Of a DNA stretch of 64,000 nucleotides, positions 11,260-22,729 are shown piece by piece. The notes beneath the pieces were generated by a model. The model did no database searches, was not told the DNA's origin, and worked only from the letters and a program-made list of their open reading frames with translations. The position numbers and the translations under genes were made by a program. The stretch is from Arcuatula senhousia (taxonomy: Eukaryota; Mollusca; Bivalvia; Mytilida; Mytilidae), in contig OZ020311.1 of the NCBI GenBank assembly GCA_963971305.1, positions 3,224,001-3,288,000 on the forward strand, given 5' to 3'. Positions within the stretch are counted from its first letter, which is position 1; every line of letters begins with the position of its first letter.

Positions 11260-12039
11260 AGTTTTGTAATGTCATCCTTTCTGGAGTTGACCAACACTTA
11301 ATCGATCTTTGGCAACGTGACGGGTGTCAAATCGGATTCGGATTCATATAAATTCTCTTGTAGTGATTTCAAAGAGATCATATGATAGAAGCATCATGTT
11401 GGTTTCTTTTTCCTTATTAACTTACAATTGTTTGGAATAAGTAACTGGTTAGTGTAAACATACTTATTAATTAATTTGCGAATACATTTTTCAAATATTG
11501 AACATGAGACAACCTGGTTAGTCATTGGCATCTCTCGAAATACTAAATCGGGTTATTGGTTTCCCCTTTCCTGCTGATTATTAAGTGATGTTTTCACTGG
11601 TTACTTATTCATTATTTCCAAAACACTAAATAAGGAATAGGTAACTCGATGTAAACATTATAATGGTATCATTTTTATTCACCAGACCAAGCAGTACTTA
11701 TTTAACATACCTGGCTTGTCGAAACCAACTCTGTGTAATTCTTAATCAGTTTTTAAAGCGAAATCTCTAAGTCAGTTTTGTAACCCCACCCATTGAGACC
11801 CAACCACCATAAGTTACTAGTATCTTTCCAAGTAGGATGGGACCGAAGATAAATTTGACTATTCAAGAACACCAATAACATCATTCAAGTTCGGTAGTTT
11901 TGTTATTACCTTTATATAAGTCTGTTTTTTAAATTATAAAATTTCATTTCGTAACATGAATGTACGCATTCCTGGCATATTCAAAATGTTGGCGCATAAG
12001 CATAACAAATCCGAGTGAACCAATGGCATTAATTTAGCC

Positions 12040-12300
12040 TGTTCTTTTATTACACCCATGACTCGAAAGTTTTATTTCGTAACTTATGAACATAATAAGT
12101 CTGGCCAGTTCATCGGCCTGACTTCTTAGAAACGTTGGCGCAGTCATCAAAAATTCAACGGTGTTTAAAAATTTTACAAGAAACGTTAATTTAAATTTCT
12201 TTTATGTTTAGGCATTTAATGACCATCAACTGAATTTGCCAAATCATTGTCTATAAATTTCATAATAGACAACAGTTCCATTAACCTTTAAGATGATAAT
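12040..12300. repeat. Dispersed repeat, second copy of 1790-2110
   Basis: It matches 1790-2110 in the same orientation (AAAGTTTTATTTCGTAACTT, AAAAATTCAACGGTGTTT, CAAATCATTGTCT) and precedes decayed reverse-transcriptase copy 2. Confidence 0.5.
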
Positions 12301-12334
12301 ATTACTGCACATATTTGTGTCAAGGATTGAATTA

Positions 12335-12845
12335 TGTTAGTAAAGCAGTGTTTGAATTTAAATCTAGGATGTCTGCTTCATATTGAGATCTACATTTAAA
12401 AATAGGATATCGTGGAAGATTTTGAAGAAGCTTTATGACAAAAGTTAAGACTTCAGATTTCAAAACATCACCTTTCCCTTCATGTGTAACAACATTCCGT
12501 CTGCTATGGTTTAAGTAGTATTCATATCATACCAATTCGCTATTCCAGAGCCCGATGGACATACCGTATTTACATGATAAAGCATCACGTCTGACACAGT
12601 AATGCTCCTCGTTCCTTCCTTGTCTTTACCAAAATAAAAAGTTTAACGGAAGATATGAGATATGGGATCTGGCTCTCAGACAAGTTCATATGTAGGTTTG
12701 ACATAAGTTTTGTTTTGTTCTGTTCCTTTTACTGGATTTGACATGCTGAGATATAGTAAACTTACCATTCCAGAGCACCTAAATTCACTATTTTTACATG
12801 TCCGAATTGAGTTTGCGCTGCTGGTTTCTGTTTTGTTCTTTCTGT
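12335..12845 (+). pseudogene. Reverse-transcriptase fragment (copy 2, decayed) with 3' tail
   Basis: Nucleotide similarity to the 10.9-kb copy (ATGTCTGCTTCATATTGAGA, GCAACATTCCGTCTGCT-like, TCGCTATTCCAGAGC) with frame breaks. It is followed by the family tail with a TTTGACATGCTGAG string and TCCAGAGCACC. Confidence 0.55.
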
Positions 12846-13392
12846 TTTGTCTATTTCTTTGTGTTGCTTTCGTTTGCGTAGATTGATTGTGTTTTGCACT
12901 GTTGGACTTTCGACATTTGGCTATTCCGCTTCTTTCATACCATGAAACACTGTATTGCACAATTAAAAAGCACAGCACCTTACAATGTGTGCTTACATTC
13001 TTAATACAATTGTCTAATAACACTAAGCTGACCTTATTCATTTACTCTTCCCGAACACCTGATTAACTCCCAGGTTGCCACACAACAATTCATGACCTAT
13101 GTATAGCTTTTGCACTTTTTTTAAGAAAAAAACAACTGAAGCGATTTTCTAAGAAGTTATCAATCGGGCAATATCTATACAATTGGATAAAAGTTAAGAA
13201 CCACTGATTTTTAAAGTTTTCCACATTGTAATAATTTTCGGACAGAAGCAAATACAATTTTTTCAAACCCTGCAGTTTTATTAAAGACAAATATGTTCGC
13301 AATTTGTGTTTAAAAGTCCACACATTTCTGAACATGAATGAAGAAACTGAAGATCCCAACAGCCCTGGTTTTCCACTAGCGCCGTTTTTTCG

Positions 13393-13462
13393 GAGTTTAC
13401 ATTTCACAGTTAGTAAGATATGCTCGGATCTGCATATCTTACTAACTTTGAAATGTAAACTC
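13393..13462. repeat. 70-nt near-perfect hairpin (31-bp arms)
   Basis: The left arm GAGTTTACATTTCACAGTTA plus 11 bases pairs with the right arm ending TTTGAAATGTAAACTC. There is one small mismatch region and an 8-nt loop (TCGGATCT). It has the size of a microRNA precursor but is equally consistent with a tiny fold-back element. Confidence 0.75.
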
Positions 13463-13559
13463 GTTTACGGAATGAATTGGTATGAATTGAATATTTTGGT
13501 TAAATCTTTGAATTTCCTGTTTTTTGGCAGAATATTCATAACTTGATACTTACTTTAAA

Positions 13560-14395
13560 ACTTCCATAAACGTGTTTACTATTGTTTTTTAAGCATTATA
13601 ACGATCAAGAATGTTGGTTTTGTGTGATGCCACTTCACCAAATCATTATTGTTTGAAGTGTTGTGTCGGATTTAAAATCGATATGTTTGATTTTTTTACA
13701 TCAGTCGATGGATGATTCACAGCTAGCTGTCAGTAAAAGCGAGTGTTCTATAGAGAATTCCTTTACCATCCTTTCGTTTGTTCTTGTTGTCGTTTGTCTA
13801 AGGTTCTCTCTAGTGGAATTGAACTTTGATCGCTTTGATTTTTATTGTTTGAAGTGTTGTGTCGGATTTAAAATCGATAGGTTTGATTTTTTACATCAGT
13901 CGATGGATGATTCACAGCTAGCTGTCAGTAAAAGCGAGTGTTCTATAGAGAATTCCTTTACCGTCCTTTCGTTTGTTCTTGTTGTCGTTTATCTTAGGTT
14001 CTCTCTAGTGGAATTGAACTTTGATCGATTTGATTTTTATTGTGTGTTTAGTTTTAGTGCTTTGTCTAGGAATATTGATAGGGGGAAGGTAAGGCCCAAA
14101 AACACTAGTTTAACCCCGCCACATATGACCACATATTATATGTGCCTGTCCTAAGCCAGGAATCTTTGACAAAGCTTTCGTTTGTACTTGTCTTTTTTAT
14201 GTTTTCTGTTCCTTTGTTTAAGAAGGGGGTCTATCTGTGACTATATCAGGACTGGATTTGAACTATATGCCATGGGCCAATTGCAAAACCGTGAGCAGCG
14301 CCTACCGGAATTGTCGCTTGATTGTGGGATGTGTCGCGTACGCTTATTCCACATCTCATTATTTTCTATTGGTACAGACATATAAACATGGTGGT
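13560..14395 (+). repeat. Dispersed repeat family with internal 196-bp tandem duplication
   Basis: TGTTTGAAGTGTTGTGTCGG starts two units 196 bp apart (about 13650 and 13846). Then come GGGGGAAGGT, CCCCGCCACAT, GTGCCTGTCCTAAGCCAGGA and the end TTCCACATCTCATTATTTTC. The open frame at 13663-14154 is a by-product of the duplication. Other copies are at 22115-22620, 27545-27960 and 53470-53990. Confidence 0.7.
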
Positions 14396-15096
14396 GTTAT
14401 CTTGGTTTAACGACACCAAAGTCCCCTTTTCTATATGCTATAAGACTAACAGTTCTTTAGGCAACCTTCAACATTATTTCCAGATATAGATGCAATTATG
14501 CAATTGTTATAATTCCGGATGGAATTGTTATTAAACTAAACGCTAGATATTTCCAACTTCCTTCTTTAGTAGATCATATCAAGGTTTAACAACCAAAAGT
14601 CTATAGACAAATAGATTATTCAAAGAATTATCGATACATTACCTGATTTCAACCTGATTGTTTAGTCTTTAGGGTGATTGGTATCATGCAATTGTTTATT
14701 TCCAATCACATTGCATCATAATTTCTTACAATAATATTACAAATGTATATTACTATCTTGGATGGTTGTCGTCTTTGGGGTTATTGCTATCATGCTATTG
14801 TTTCTTTCCAATCAGATTGCATCGCGGTTTCTTTGAATTTCACTATATTGCTGTCTGTAGGCAATAAGCTTATCACGGTTGATCCTAAAAATAAACATTT
14901 TAAAAGTACGTATTGAGAAATTAGATGCTTGATTTAGAGTTAATGTACGAATTTAGGCTAAATAAGGAACTATTTGATTATTATTAATTTGCAAAGATTA
15001 AAGTAATTCTCAAGAGGAATTTCAAAGAATTGATATTAATGAATTAATATACTGAAGACGGTACAAATGTAAATGTTAGAGGCAATAGGTATAATC

Positions 15097-15215
15097 AGGC
15101 ATTAAGCTTAAATCCTAGGCAATAAGATAATACCTAGTCATTAGTGTCAATGCCTAAATATAATTTGGCATAAAGCTTAATGCCTAGGATTTAGGTCTAA
15201 TGCCTGAATTTTTTC
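15097..15215. repeat. Fold-back of TAATGCCTA motifs
   Basis: CAGGCATTAAGCTTAAATCC with TAGGCAATAAG at the left pairs with TAATGCCTAGGATTTAG and TAATGCCTG at the right. The TGCCTA word recurs several times between. Confidence 0.6.
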
Positions 15216-15299
15216 CATGAAAATTATTCTTATTGCCTAACCAGATAATCTGATACATCATGAAAAGAAAATTAGTAAAATAACAGTGCTGAACTTGGA

Positions 15300-15400
15300 G
15301 TTCATGAGAGATGGAAGCAATGGGGAATTCGAGTGTCAAAAGTCGGAAAGGGCAACAACGAAACCGGCAAACACGAACAACAACAGCACGATTTACCTAG
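15300..15400 (-). repeat. Retroelement 3'-tail fragment
   Basis: Contains GCAATGGGGAATTCGAGTGT, AAAGTCGGAAAGGGCAAC and GAACAACAACAGCACG, matching the tail family on the minus strand. Confidence 0.45.
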
Positions 15401-15895
15401 AGTTTATGAAAATAAAATTTTTTATGAGCGATTTGATTCGCATTTGTTTTGTTCAATCGGGGAAAGATCTAAACCATTATAAGAAATTATAAGCCATTCC
15501 GCTTATTGTGAATGAGCTTAAAACTAACAAATGTTATAGTACAAAACTTTTGGCAAATGCACGTTAAAATGAGTAATATTTATATATCCCTAATATTCCT
15601 TCTTCATTCTCTTAATAATATCAAGGTTTAACAGCCATAAAGAGTCTGTAGAGAAATCAACACTTCAAAGATATACTTCAATATTACCCGTATGCCAAAT
15701 GATTTACAAACATCTAAGAGTATACTCTTGTTTTTAATTTCATTGTTACAATGCAATTGCTGCTTGCCAATATAATTGTATTATGGTTTGGGAATATTGC
15801 TACACTTCTGTGATTAAGCCAAAAGCTTATAGCGATTGATTTCAACTATATAAATATTGATAGAGTACATGTTTAGAAATTAACTGTAATATGAT

Positions 15896-16833
15896 GCAGG
15901 TTTAACCTGATAAGCTCCCGCAGATATATTTTAGGGGATGACATATTTGATTCTGACGGGGATTGAGTGGCAGTTCTTGTAAATAAATAGTCTTGCCTGC
16001 AAAAAAATTGGAGATAAATAATCTGGCCTCTACTGACCCCTCTACTTCCAAGAGAAAAAAATCTGTCCCAAGATTCTTTACTAGTATGGTATACTAAAAA
16101 TAATCTCGGCGGCACAAAACGGTGGAAATTTAAATAAATTTTCTGACTCAACCAAAACTGCAGACCACCCCCCTCCCTTTTCAGAATCAAATGATTGTCC
16201 CCTTATTTTTTTAATAACAACAAGAAATGCAAGCTTTTGCATGGTTTTGAAAAGGAGCGCACCTGCAAAAAGAAGGAGGAAGTGTTTTTCTCAAACTATA
16301 AATGACGTCATAATATATGCTTAAAATAGACGATATAACCGGACGTCATTGAGGACACCTTTTCTACTTTCATTTTCGAATGTAAAGTTTAGAAACAATA
16401 TGATATAATTTACTGTTCAAGACACAACATGGACAAGGTTATAATTTTATGACTGCAAAAATATTTCGGCAGAATATTTATTTAGTTGCCATGTACATTA
16501 CGCTTTGTGTTGTTCCACGAAAATTAGAATGACAGTTTCCCGCAATTCTGTCATTTTGTTTTGAACAATTATGACGTCAATGAAATATAAAGCGTTTTCA
16601 TTTAGAAAAAATCTTTACATGTATCTCTATAGTTAGAAATATTCAAAATATTCATATTAATACCATATTTACGTATTTTGATTTTTGAGATACAAATTAC
16701 AAAGTAGAAAATTAATTTTGCATTCCGTGCCATTGGGTGCGGATATGTCGACTAGCTTATACCTATTCCGGTTTCATGCATCATAGTACGTATACTCAGG
16801 CAATTTAGCTCCCGCCATGCGGGAGCTTATTAC
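15896..16833 (+). mobile_element. Tag-hairpin (Helentron-like) element
   Basis: The start hairpin CAGGTTTAACCTG (15897-15909) is followed by the tag ATAAGCTCCCGC. The end hairpin GCTCCCGC-CAT-GCGGGAGC (16808-16826) is followed by TTATTAC. The right arm plus TTAT is the exact complement of the tag. It contains the MITE copy at 15932-16202. No protein is encoded. Confidence 0.55.
15932..16202. mobile_element. MITE, GGGGACGACCATTTGA family, copy 1 (diverged)
   Basis: The left end GGGGATGACATATTTGATTC and right end GAATCAAATGATTGTCCCC are inverted copies. TTA borders both sides as a possible target duplication. The interior shares CAGTTCTTGTAAATAAATA and CTTGCCTGCAAAA with the copies at 21.7 and 42.3 kb. 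Confidence 0.65.
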
Positions 16834-16908
16834 ATTACGGGGAATGTACGTATTTAAATTACCTAGATTATTATTATTCTCTAGAGGAATTTCAAAAATA
16901 ATATGAGG

Positions 16909-17170
16909 CAGGTAAAACCTGTTACGCTTCCGAAGTTTTAATTAATTTAATTTTTGGGGTCCGAAAATAAAAACAAACTAGCTTTTCTTGTGGGTTACGT
17001 GAGCGTTTAATGACGTCTAAATTTTTCAAAGATAAAAACGTTAAAAAGACGCCGAAAGTTCGGGAAAACAAGCGCGTGCTATACCGGACGTTGAAGGAAA
17101 ATTCATCTCATAGTACAACTAAAATATTGACATTTCTACCATTATCGCTCCCTTCGGGAGCGTATGATTA
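16909..17170 (+). mobile_element. Tag-hairpin (Helentron-like) element, short
   Basis: The start hairpin CAGGTAAAACCTG (16909-16921) has the tag TTACGCTTCCG. The end hairpin CGCTCCC-TTC-GGGAGCG (17146-17162) is followed by TATGATTA. The tag pairs imperfectly with the end. About 260 bp, non-coding. Confidence 0.5.
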
Positions 17171-17297
17171 TAATGAATTCATATACTAGAGATAAGAAAA
17201 CATGGTCTAAAGCATCATTTTATGGTGTCAGAAATGTCCATGTTTTAAGATATGATGGATTTATTCAAAATAACTGTAACCGCAAGTGATCTGGTAT

Positions 17298-17998
17298 CAC
17301 GGCCTATTCTCGAACAAACTGAGAACTCAGTCAATTGATCATGCTTTATGTGAATGCTTTATGCAAAATGGGTCTGAAGGTGGGTCTGCTATAGCTTTGC
17401 TGGGGGTAAAAATACAAAGACGAAAAACAAATTTGTGAAAAATATGTCTTCTTTTTAAATAAAAAATAAAATAAAAAACCTCTAAAAAAATACTGGGGTA
17501 AATTCAAACTTATTGATTTTCCAGTTTTCGATAAAACTAAAAGGCATACCATTGACCTGAACTGAAAATATGCAAGTTCATTAATACCTACAGTTTATAA
17601 TAGCCGACTCAACAACACATACACGCGTTTGTGCACATTTGTATATATGGTTTCTATCATGTTTTTCTTCTGGTTTAAATTCAAATCTGACAACTTTTAG
17701 TTTTGCTTTCATTTTCAACGACGAAATTACTTATAACTTTGTTGCTCATACGTGTAAATAGCAGATAATATATCATATTCAAAACGTTCAGTATTGAAAT
17801 TGTGTTGCCCGAAATTTAAAGTCTTTGAATTTATAGAAGGAAAAATAATTATTTAATAGAATGTAATAATCTTGGAATGTTTTCTCGATAGTAATTGAAC
17901 AACATACTTTACCTGACCCACCAACAGACCCACTTCCCGTAAAACCTCTAAATAAAGTTAGACCGACAAACCAAGATCCCAGTCATGTGAGGGCCGTG
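17298..17998. mobile_element. Degenerate TIR element related to 38183-41012
   Basis: It is bounded by CACGGCC and its complement GGCCGTG. Inside the ends lie AACTGAGAACTCAGTCA and, on the other side, CCACCAACAGACCCACTTCC, inverted relatives of the 38.2-kb element ends. Confidence 0.5.
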
Positions 17999-18168
17999 TT
18001 TTATATTTTCACAATATCCATAATTATCAATTATTTATTATAAAAATATATAAAATAAGTGTACGTGACACAACATGTTATGTCATTAAACAAAAACAAA
18101 ATCTACAGTGAAGGCGTACAGTAGTTAATTTGTTTTTTATATAAAAACCTTTTTATGATTGATTTCAG

Positions 18169-18286
18169 ATCATTGGAGGAGTGTTGTCTTACAAGAGACT
18201 ACGGACCACCGGGAACATGTTCATCGTCAATTTGGCGGCAGCAGATCTGATCGTTGTTACCATTGTGCAGCCATTTAACGTGATAG
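18169..18286 (+). CDS. GPCR internal exon: end of TM1, first loop, TM2
   Basis: The acceptor is gatttcag at 18161-18168 and the donor is gtaaaa at 18287. It reads IIGGVLSYKRLRTTGN followed by MFIVNLAAADLIVV, the usual loop-1 and TM2 pattern with the conserved TM2 aspartate. It ends one base into a codon (phase 1). There is no start codon, so an upstream exon must exist. Confidence 0.85.
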
Positions 18287-20155
18287 GTAAAAATGGCGGC
18301 TTATTATATTTATTGAAAAAAAAATACATCAAACATGCAGCAGTAAAATAAACCAAAAACACCTGACTAGTTCAGACGTTTTAAAACATATTGCGGGTAA
18401 AATCACGTTCAAGTAAACCAAAAATACATTGCTGATTACAAAGGTGTAACACTTGAAGAAGTCCAAATCCACTTGAAGAGGCAATCTCCTGGTACTGATC
18501 AATCACAAAATGAATCTGATATGCAATTATAAAGAAAAGGAAAAAAAAAGAACAACAGAGGCAACATATGTATGAAAAACAAAAACAATTTAACAGCTAT
18601 ACGAACTCGCGTAAAAAGTGAACTCAGTACATCTCGAATTGTATACACAGATTTTTTTGTTTCAACACAGCCGCCAAGGTACCAATTGATTTGGTGTTAA
18701 GCGTTAGTCTAGTAGAAAGAAATAATACAAAATAATATAAACAATAGAGTCAGAGACATTTTTTATTTAAAAAAGCGATATTTGTAATGACTTTTAATTA
18801 TATTAAAACACTCAACGAAACATAATGATTTGAGTAACGTGCATGATATTTTACAGGTATACTTCTTGGCCCTCGATTTTTTATGGGCAAGTTAGAGGGG
18901 CTTTGTCATATGGTTGCAACTGTCTGCGTCATGAGTTGCGCCTGCTCAATGATGACCCTCTCGGCAATATCTGTTAACAGGTAAGCTAATAGACACCCTA
19001 ATAGATAAATGTCAGTTTAATTAATATGGACCTTGTGAAAAATAGACTAAAATAGTATTAATATTAGACGAAAATGAAGAAAAAGACACATCAAAGCAAC
19101 CAGCTCGCTTTAAATCCTTTTAATTAAATAATCGGAAATGGTAGGCCTGTTTTACCACTTGTTATGTTAACTCACTCGTGTTGTTAGTGTTATGATTTTT
19201 TAAAACGGAATTGGAGGACAATACATAACAAAATTATTAACCAACATCTTTCCTGATCTGAGATACTTGTTTATATGCTTTTATTTATGTAGGTGGTATC
19301 CTCTATAAAACTTCTGAAGTGATGACAACTATGGAAGGTCTTTTAAATTTCATTTGTTTTTTTGTTTTTGATTGTGTAATTAGGTTCATTTTCGTCTGCA
19401 AGAACATAGCCTACAACAGTATTTACAGCAAGAAGAAAACCTTGATATATATCATGATCATTTGGGTAGTCGTTGGCCTGGTTGATTTACCAAACTACCT
19501 CGGTTGGGGTGCCCATACCTTCGACTACAAAACCATGGGCTGCGTGTTTGACCGAGGCTACCTGCCGTACACGATGTTCCTCAGCACACTTATTTACTGG
19601 GTACCTTTGACTCTTGTCTTCGTGTGTTATATTTCTATCTACGTGTATGTCAATAGGCAGAGAAAGTATTTCAGGAAGCAGATGTCAAAACATGAATCGT
19701 CTAACGCCTCTATCATCGAAGCACGCCGAGAGCAGGATATCAGAATGATTCGCACGTTTGTATTGGTTGTTTGTGTCTTTATCTTGTGCTGGGTTCCTTA
19801 CTTTATACTGGTCCTGTTTGACAGAGAAGAAAAGATGTCCACGGCGATTTATGCCATCTCTTTGGCAATTGGTCATACCAACAGCTCTATAAATAGCATC
19901 TTGTACGGAGCCACCAATCAGAAGTTTAGAAGAGGATACAAAATATTCTTGATCCGATTTTTTCGATGTTGCTCGAATGATGGAAAGAAGACAACAAGCT
20001 CAAATTTTCTCAGTAAATCTAGCACTGGGAATGAAGTGGAACATCAGAACACAGAAAAATCGTCATTGCCGACCGCCACGTGTGATGTCTATATTGTAGG
20101 CCAGGAAACAGGTGAGGTGCAAAAAGCTGGAGTTGAAAATGGCGAAATTCCTTAA
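18169..20155 (+). CDS. Melatonin-receptor-like rhodopsin-class GPCR, partial (join 18169-18286, 18857-18980, 19384-20155)
   Basis: Three plus-strand exons with consistent GT/AG borders and phases (1, then 2) splice into about 338 residues, from the end of TM1 to a TAA stop. Seen in sequence: TM2 NLAAADL; a TM3 cysteine; the TM3 end SAISVNRF in place of DRY; the second-loop cysteine in MGCVF; a TM5 proline (WVPLTLV); TM6 CWVP; TM7 NSILY in place of NPxxY; then a basic helix-8 stretch (NQKFRRGYK) and a cysteine pair that could be palmitoylated. Known of the family: NRY and NAxxY variants, and a helix-8 segment like this one, are typical of melatonin receptors, which are plasma-membrane Gi-coupled receptors. 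Ligand and coupling here are inference. The exon with the start codon, N-terminus and first half of TM1 was not found upstream. A moody/Tre1-type orphan receptor is the main alternative. Confidence 0.87.
18857..18980 (+). CDS. GPCR internal exon: first extracellular loop and TM3
   Basis: The acceptor is ttttacag (ends 18856) and the donor is gtaagc at 18981. Joined in frame with the previous exon it reads GILLGPRFF, then LCHMVATVCVMSCACSMM and TLSAISVNR. It carries the TM3 disulfide cysteine and ends inside the arginine codon of the NRF motif (phase 2). Confidence 0.86.
19384..20155 (+). CDS. GPCR terminal exon: TM4 to C-terminus
   Basis: The acceptor is the AG at 19382-19383; the first base completes the arginine codon left open by the previous exon. 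An open frame continues upstream to 19319 but reads low-complexity phenylalanine-rich intron, so the spliced start is preferred. The exon encodes TM4 to TM7, a third loop of about 35 residues with a basic end, helix 8 and a tail of about 70 residues rich in Ser, Thr and Glu. A possible AATAAA lies at 20157-20162, directly after the stop; another is at 20715-20720. Confidence 0.9.
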
Positions 20156-20404
20156 CAATAAATCATCTTGTTTTTAATTCCTGTTATTGTGTATCGTTTC
20201 CCATTGAAATATTCCCCAAGTTTATACATTGTATTATAATATATGTAATTTCTAGGTATTGTTAATTTGGAAAATTTACGTAATCATGATACATATTAAA
20301 TGTTATGCATTTTACAAGTATGTCATTTGAGATAATTATTGTTTAAAACCCACATGTCTGATTTGTACTTTTTTATAACATCGTTTCTGTCCTAATTTAT
20401 GTTT

Positions 20405-20520
20405 CCGTGTTTTACATGTTGTCTGTTTTTGTCCCGTTCTCATTGGTGTTTACTGGTTTTGTCTCTGCCCTTTCGGACTTTTGACATTCGGATGGCCCAT
20501 TGGGTGCCTCTACTTCTTGT
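20405..20520 (+). repeat. Retroelement 3'-tail fragment downstream of the GPCR
   Basis: Plus-strand tail with GTTTACTGGTTTTGTCTCTG, CCCTTTCGGACTTTTGACAT, then TTGGGTGCCTCTACTT. It lies 250 bp past the GPCR stop and may form part of its 3' UTR. Confidence 0.5.
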
Positions 20521-21400
20521 ACCCATCTCAATGGTTTTAATGTTTTGTTCATCCTCTAGCTATTAGTTCGATTTTAGTGCAGATGAGATGATGATGAAAT
20601 TTTGTTATATAAATCGACGTGCTGATTATTCATATTTGTGAATGTAGAATTATTAATTACTCGATCTTTGATACGTTAAGATGGAGAAGGACTGTGGTCA
20701 TGTGACTTGCCCAAAATAAAATGAAATTTGAAAAAAAAAAATATTTTGAGATTTTAGTGTTTTTAAAATCTTTATACCTAATTTAGGCATATTTTAACAA
20801 TATGATTAAAATTTGTATTCTAAAAGTTGTACAAATTCTTAGCTAAAGTATGGTCAAGGGAGGTAATTTGGCAAAAATCATGAAAAAATCATCGTTTATG
20901 GCTCTTATCTTTGCTTGTACATTAACAGGAAAGGAGCCCACTTTAAATTGATTTAAGATGATGAATTGTTGCAAGATCTATAAAATGTAAAAATGAGGGA
21001 AATATATTGACAGGGAAAAAAGTGATGGAACATTTTTGTCTGTTTTTATGGCTTTTCCTATATAATTCATGGTAAAATATTGATAATTTAACTATATACA
21101 TCTCGAAAATAAGGGAAGAAACCCGTGAATTTTGAATCAAATTATGAAAGAGTACATCATTTTGGACATATATGCCAATTTTGAAGAAAATCTATTGACA
21201 AATTAATTTTGGACCCAAGTGCCACGCTCTACCTTAAGCGTAAACAATGTAAACTTTGACGTGTAGAATTTTCATCCGGCGAATCTAAAGGTCTTATGAC
21301 TAACTCTATCTTTTTAATATAACTTTTAAGAAATATTTTTATCTTTTTTATATAAAACATGCACTCTTCTTACAATCATTTTTACACAAAAAGGATTAAT
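20521..21400. other. No recognisable feature
   Basis: AT-rich sequence after the GPCR. There is an AATAAA at 20715-20720 followed by an A-run at 20731, a possible distal polyadenylation site or retroposed tail. Nothing else is supported. Confidence 0.4.
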
Positions 21401-21735
21401 CTCGCCTTTCGGCTCATCTTCCGTTTAATTGAAGATGCCACTCACAGAACGATCGTTTGGTAAATTGCTGTTCAGCTTTTTTGTGTTTTTGTTGTTGTTT
21501 TGTTGTTGTTGAAAGTTTATTCGTGCTATTCTCCTTCGTGGTTTTGTTACATCCCTTTCGACTTTTGATATATTCGAATACCCGATTAGTACCTGTTTGC
21601 CTATTCCTTTTCCTCTGTCTCCGAACCAACGGACTGTCCTGGACTTTATCACTGTAAATATTTTTAATCGATTGATATAAAGAAACTTGTACATCAAGTC
21701 ACCCTTATTATAAACGTATATAATCTGTTTTTAGA

Positions 21736-21875
21736 GGACGACCATTTGATTTTGAGGGGGGCTGGCAGTTTTTGTAAATAGATATTCTTGCCCGCAAAAT
21801 TTTGAAAATTAATAATCTGTCTCAACCGAAGCTGCCAGCCCTCCCCCTCAGAATCAAATGGTCGTCCCCCTCATT
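21736..21875. mobile_element. MITE, GGGGACGACCATTTGA family, copy 2
   Basis: 140 bp with near-perfect arms: GAGGACGACCATTTGATTTT at the left, AATCAAATGGTCGTCCCC at the right; the centre carries AAATTTTGAAAATTAATAAT. The flanks (21700 side, and TTGTTTATCTGTATTCCTAT at 21874) resemble 23450-23500, where no MITE is present, giving an approximate empty site. Confidence 0.8.
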
Positions 21876-22114
21876 GTTTATCTGTATTCCTATACGTTTC
21901 AAGTCTGTTTTTTTTTATATTTCAGTATACATTTGTATTTGTTATTGTTAATTTTGATGTTTTGTTACACTGTTTACCCATGTTTATATATAAACAAGAA
22001 AATGTGTCAAACAGACACGGTCCCTGCCTTAATATTTATCAAGCAGCTAGGTAATCTATCAGTTACGAAGCTCACCTCGTTACGCATTATTGTCACTAAG
22101 CAGATATTGAATTT

Positions 22115-22620
22115 AGCTTTTCAACATTTTAAGTGCTCGTTAACGAGTGTTCTACAGAGAGTTCAACTACTGTTCGTCTGTTCCTGTTGTCTTTTTTCGA
22201 CGGTTGTCTCTAGTGGAATTGAACGTTGATCGAGTTGCTTTTCATTGCATGTTCATTTTGGTGCTTTGTCTGGGATTATTATTAGTAGGAAGGTTTGGCC
22301 CAAAAACTGGCTTAACTCCCACCACATCTTATACGTGCCTGTCCTTAGCTTAGCCAGGAATCTTTAAAAAGGTTTTTGTTGGTACTTGTCTTTTGATGTT
22401 TTCTGTTCCTAGTTTAAGAAGGGAGTCTTTGACTTTTTCAGTACTAGATTTTAATTATATACATTTTATTTAGGCGTAGGGCCAATTTCAGAAATGCGAG
22501 CTGTCTCGTTGAAGGCTGCTGGCAGTTTTCCATTGTGTTTTTTTTTCTAAGTTTCCGCTTCGCTTGTTATGTGAGATATGTCGCGTTCACTTATTCCACA
22601 TGTCATTATTTTCTATTTTA
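22115..22620 (+). repeat. Dispersed repeat, CCAGGAATC family
   Basis: It shares CTCTAGTGGAATTGAAC, GTGCCTGTCCTTAG, GCCAGGAATCTT and TTCCACATGTCATTATTTTC with the 13.6-kb copy. Confidence 0.65.
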
Positions 22621-22729
22621 AGAAATATTTTGTTACTTCATTCATATGAAGCAAACTTCTTAAGATCACTTTTACACAAATAGGATCGTAGGTAAGCTCT
22701 TACTTTTAATCTCACCTGTTTAGTCGATT

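Noticed and set aside
13663..14154. 163-codon open frame
   Set aside because: The peptide repeats itself because the 196-bp dispersed-repeat unit is duplicated; it belongs to a non-coding repeat family seen at three other places.
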